A stretch of DNA of 36,041 bases. It comes from Oscillospiraceae bacterium (lineage in GTDB: Bacteria > Bacillota > Clostridia > Oscillospirales > Ruminococcaceae). Shown here one piece after another: positions 33,643 through 36,041 of this stretch. The stretch covers positions 1-36,041 of the forward strand of contig JAFZDX010000141.1 in the NCBI GenBank assembly GCA_017560985.1. Direction: 5' to 3'. The position numbers and the translations under genes are program-made. Numbering within the stretch: the stretch's first letter is position 1; each line of letters opens with the position of its first letter. Under the pieces are notes generated by a model that had not been told where the DNA came from, searched no databases, and saw only the letters and a list, made by a program, of their open reading frames with translations.

Positions 33643-34185
33643 ATGAAAAAAACTAAAAACATAGTCGCTTTGGCTTGTGTTATTATTGTTTCAATTGCGA
33701 TTTTTAAAATTTATTATTCAATTCCCAATGAGCTTGAAAAAATAACGTCACCTAATGGCAAAATTACCGCTACAATCGTAGAAAATCGGGGGGATATAAT
33801 AATTGAAACAAATAAATCAAATCCTATTCTAATAGATTCTGAAAGCAAAATTGAATATGGTATGTCTGCTTTTTCTGATGACAGCAGATATCTGTTTGTA
33901 GCAGCGGAAAAGACAGGTTATGGAAATATTGAACTTATAGATTTTCAGAACAACCGATGGGAAAATGTAAATATCATATCAATTATACGAACATCAGATG
34001 AGTTTAAAGTTTTTGCGGCAGATAATGGTATAGAGGAATGTCATGAACAGACTGTCACTGTGCTTGATATATATGGGCAAGGAATTGTCAATACATCATA
34101 CCATTTCAATGACCAAAGTGGAAAGTGTTATACACCATTGATATGGCTTGATCTGGTTAATCAGAAAGTCGAAGTGTTTAAATAA
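33643..34185 (+). CDS. Membrane-anchored protein with WD40/TolB-like blade, unknown function (paralogue B)
   Basis: 180 residues, ATG after AAGGAG. Residues 6-26 form a membrane anchor. The outer part has SAFSDDSRYLFVAAEKTGYGNIELIDF, matching the MEFSPSGRYLLVEAEN region of the previous protein, and PLIWLDLVNQKVEVF at the end, matching its GFLWIDYESRTVIAI. So the two are paralogues with about the same length and layout, co-transcribed, and likely to work together or alternatively on a common partner. Neither has a recognised domain or enzyme motif. The pair ends at a terminator. Confidence 0.75.
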   Translation: MKKTKNIVALACVIIVSIAIFKIYYSIPNELEKITSPNGKITATIVENRGDIIIETNKSNPILIDSESKIEYGMSAFSDDSRYLFVAAEKTGYGNIELIDFQNNRWENVNIISIIRTSDEFKVFAADNGIEECHEQTVTVLDIYGQGIVNTSYHFNDQSGKCYTPLIWLDLVNQKVEVFK

Positions 34186-34194
34186 TTATTTTAT

Positions 34195-34229
34195 TACGGC
34201 TGTACTGTGTTGACGTACAGCCGTATTTT
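34195..34229 (+). terminator. Terminator of the paired unknown genes
   Basis: TACGGCTGTAC, 9-base loop, GTACAGCCGTA, then TTTT. It begins 10 bases after the stop of paralogue B. Confidence 0.85.
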
Positions 34230-34255
34230 GTGGTAAAATTTACAGAAGATATAAA
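34228..34255 (+). promoter_or_regulatory. Possible sigma-A promoter of hisS
   Basis: TTGTGG, 16 bases, TATAAA; transcription would start near 34262, immediately before the hairpin at 34263. Confidence 0.45.
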
Positions 34256-34262
34256 TAATATA

Positions 34263-34292
34263 TTTGCATAATTTATCTGAAAATTATGCAAA
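34263..34292 (+). promoter_or_regulatory. 5-prime leader hairpin of hisS
   Basis: TTTGCATAATTT (34263-34274), loop ATCTGA, AAATTATGCAAA (34281-34292) form a perfect 12-bp stem that ends directly at the GGGGAG binding site of hisS. It lacks T-box features. It may be an mRNA-stabilising hairpin or control ribosome access. Confidence 0.6.
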
Positions 34293-34305
34293 GGGGAGAA
34301 GTATT

Positions 34306-35565
34306 ATGGCACAGAAAATTACAGGCCCTCGCGGCACACAGGACGTTTCTCCATACGAAAGCTACAAATGGCTTTTGCTGGAAAATAAACTGAGAGAAGT
34401 AGTTGACCAGTACGGTTTCAAAGAAATCAGAACACCTACTTTTGAACATACAGAACTGTTCCTGCGCGGCATCGGCGACACAACAGACGTTGTTAACAAA
34501 GAAATGTACACCTTTGAAGACAAAGGTAAACGCAGCATCACACTGCGTCCGGAAGGCACAGCATCAACTGTTCGTTCAGTTCTGGAAAAAGGTATCCTTA
34601 ATGAAGGGCTTCCTCTCAAGGCATACTATATTCTCAGCTGTTTCAGATATGAAAAACCACAGGCAGGCCGTCTGCGTGAATTCCACCAGCTGGGTATCGA
34701 ACTTTTCGGCGCACAGGACTACACTGCTGACGCTGAAGTAATTGCAACAGGCGCAAGAATCCTGAAAGAACTGGGCCTTACAGCAGTTAAACTTAACATC
34801 AACTCTATCGGCTGTCCAAACTGCCGTCCTAAATATCACGAAAAACTGAAAGAATACTTTGCACAGCATATCGATGGTATGTGCGAAGACTGTAAAGCAC
34901 GTTTTGAAAAGAACCCACTGCGTCTGCTGGACTGTAAAGAAGAAAAATGTTCTGCAATCGCAAAAAATGCACCGGTTGTTATCGAACATCTGTGTGACGA
35001 ATGCCACGACCACTTTGAAGGTCTGAAAAAGACACTGGATGCAATGGGCGTTGATTATGCTATCAATACAAAAATTGTTCGTGGTCTTGACTACTACACA
35101 AAAACTGTATTTGAATTTGTATACGACGGTATCGGTTCCCAGGGCACAGTATGTGGCGGTGGCCGTTACGATGGTCTGTTTGAAGAACTGGGCGGCAACC
35201 ACGTGCCTGCAGTAGGTTTTGGTATGGGTCTTGAAAGACTTCTGCTGACTCTTGAAGCAGAAGGCATCTCACTGGGCGAAGATTCAGTACCAGAAATCTT
35301 CTTTGCAAACATCGGTGAAGCTGCAAAGGTTTATGCATTTACACTTGCTGAAAAAGCCAGAGCAGAAGGTATGCGCGCACAGTCTGACCTTATGGGCCGC
35401 AGTCTGAAAGCACAGATGAAGTATGCAGACAAAATCAAAGCAATTTACACAGTTGTACTGGGTGATGATGAAGTTGCAAACCAGACAGCTGTTGCAAAAA
35501 ATATGCTGACAAAAGAACAGATTACTCTTGATTTGGCAAAACCAATCAGAGAACAGCTTAAATAA
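34306..35565 (+). CDS. hisS: Histidyl-tRNA synthetase
   Basis: 419 residues from ATG 34306 (MAQKITGPRGTQDVSPYE); a 14-residue longer start at 34264 lies inside the leader hairpin and is rejected. The enzyme charges tRNA-His. Class II motifs: GTQDVSPYE near the start, TLRPEGTASTVRSVLE (motif 2 region), QAGRLREFHQLGIELFG, the histidine-specific RGLDYYTKTVFEF and GGGRYDGLFEELGG, and GFGMGLERLLL (motif 3). The C-terminal anticodon-binding domain (about 330-419) is complete. Highly biased codon use matches expression with ribosomal genes. aspS follows after 14 bases in the same operon. Confidence 0.98.
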   Translation: MAQKITGPRGTQDVSPYESYKWLLLENKLREVVDQYGFKEIRTPTFEHTELFLRGIGDTTDVVNKEMYTFEDKGKRSITLRPEGTASTVRSVLEKGILNEGLPLKAYYILSCFRYEKPQAGRLREFHQLGIELFGAQDYTADAEVIATGARILKELGLTAVKLNINSIGCPNCRPKYHEKLKEYFAQHIDGMCEDCKARFEKNPLRLLDCKEEKCSAIAKNAPVVIEHLCDECHDHFEGLKKTLDAMGVDYAINTKIVRGLDYYTKTVFEFVYDGIGSQGTVCGGGRYDGLFEELGGNHVPAVGFGMGLERLLLTLEAEGISLGEDSVPEIFFANIGEAAKVYAFTLAEKARAEGMRAQSDLMGRSLKAQMKYADKIKAIYTVVLGDDEVANQTAVAKNMLTKEQITLDLAKPIREQLK

Positions 35566-35579
35566 AAGAGGTATACACT

Positions 35580-36041
35580 ATGGAACTTATGGGTAATATG
35601 CGCAGAACTCACTATTCTACACGCGTGACTGAAGAAATGGTAGGTCAGGAAGTTGTTGTAGCAGGTTATATCGCAAAAAGCAGAGACTTGGGTGCAGTTA
35701 TCTTCTGTGACGTTAGAGACACAAAAGGTATCATCCAGCTCAACTTCAATGACGAATGTCCAAGAGAAACTTTTGAAAAAGCAAAACTTCTCAGAACAGA
35801 ATACGTTGTAATGGCAAAAGGTGTTGTAGCACTTCGTGAAAGCCCAAACAACAACATCCCAACAGGTAAAATCGAAATTCTTGTTAAAGAAATGAAACTT
35901 CTTTCAAAAGCAGATACAACTCCTTTTGAAATCAAGGACAATGTTAACGTAAATGACGAACTCCGTCTTAAATACCGTTACCTTGACCTGCGCCGTTCTA
36001 CAGTACACGAAGGTCTGCTGCTCCGTCACAGACTGGCAAAA
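35580..36041 (+). CDS. aspS: Aspartyl-tRNA synthetase, N-terminal part (cut by window)
   Basis: 154 residues are visible from ATG 35580 with AGAGG upstream. The N-terminal OB-fold anticodon-binding domain is clear: VTEEMVGQEVVVAGYIAKSRDLGAVIFCDVRDTKGIIQLNF, followed by the linker that leads to the class II motif region starting RYLDLRRS. The catalytic core lies beyond the window. It is co-transcribed with hisS, an arrangement common in Firmicutes. Confidence 0.95.
   Translation, partial: MELMGNMRRTHYSTRVTEEMVGQEVVVAGYIAKSRDLGAVIFCDVRDTKGIIQLNFNDECPRETFEKAKLLRTEYVVMAKGVVALRESPNNNIPTGKIEILVKEMKLLSKADTTPFEIKDNVNVNDELRLKYRYLDLRRSTVHEGLLLRHRLAK

Noticed and set aside
34230-34305. T-box riboswitch in front of hisS
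   Set aside because: The leader is only about 45 bases, and neither the T-box AGGGUGGNACCGCG core nor a specifier loop is present.

Overview
The window looks like a chromosomal segment of a low-GC, Gram-positive, probably endospore-forming member of the Clostridia. The main reasons are a SpoIID-type gene, a DUF4321-maf-mreBCD-pbp2-minD-like-mgsA block, zapA next to a U32 peptidase, hisS-aspS pairing, strong AGGAGG-like ribosome binding sites and many TTGACA/TATAAT promoters. A gut Oscillospirales-like host is only a guess. There is no phage, IS element, CRISPR array, rRNA or tRNA in view. Both edges cut genes: an M20 amidohydrolase on the left and aspS on the right.

Layout. 1-4.64 kb: M20 amidohydrolase, SpoIID-like protein, an unknown multi-membrane protein with a long tail, a repeat-rich gap, and an odd soluble histidine kinase. 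4.9-10.5 kb: gapA alone, a B12-binding/radical SAM protein, then a FabT-like MarR regulator with two DegV/FakB-like fatty-acid-binding proteins, and a small membrane protein. 10.55-14.1 kb (minus strand): the operon pgk-tpiA-gpmI. 14.4-15.9 kb: an M15 peptidase/peptidoglycan-binding protein and a YfjL-like secreted protein. 15.98-20.2 kb (minus): glgP plus a GH13 alpha-glucosidase, a glycogen/maltodextrin breakdown operon. 20.4-29.7 kb: division and shape genes (zapA, U32, DUF4321, maf, mreB, mreC, mreD, pbp2, minD-like) ending in methylglyoxal synthase. 29.7-34.2 kb: XRE regulator, acyltransferase-MATE operon, and two related membrane-anchored unknown proteins. 34.3-36.0 kb: hisS-aspS.

How the genes fit together. 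Glycogen/maltodextrin breakdown (glgP, GH13) feeds lower glycolysis (gapA, pgk, tpiA, gpmI), and mgsA offers a methylglyoxal bypass at triose phosphate. Sites close to the clostridial Rex consensus lie in front of both gapA and the pgk operon, so the NADH/NAD+ ratio probably controls these genes. The FabT-like gene has three TTTGA-N3-TCAAA-type boxes in its own upstream region and sits next to FakB-like genes, which suggests a compact module that senses or uses exogenous fatty acids. The most interesting observations are these regulatory patterns, the overlapping divergent promoters at 33.0 kb, the 5-prime hairpin in the hisS leader, the kinase with a displaced histidine, and the MinD-like gene without minC or minE.
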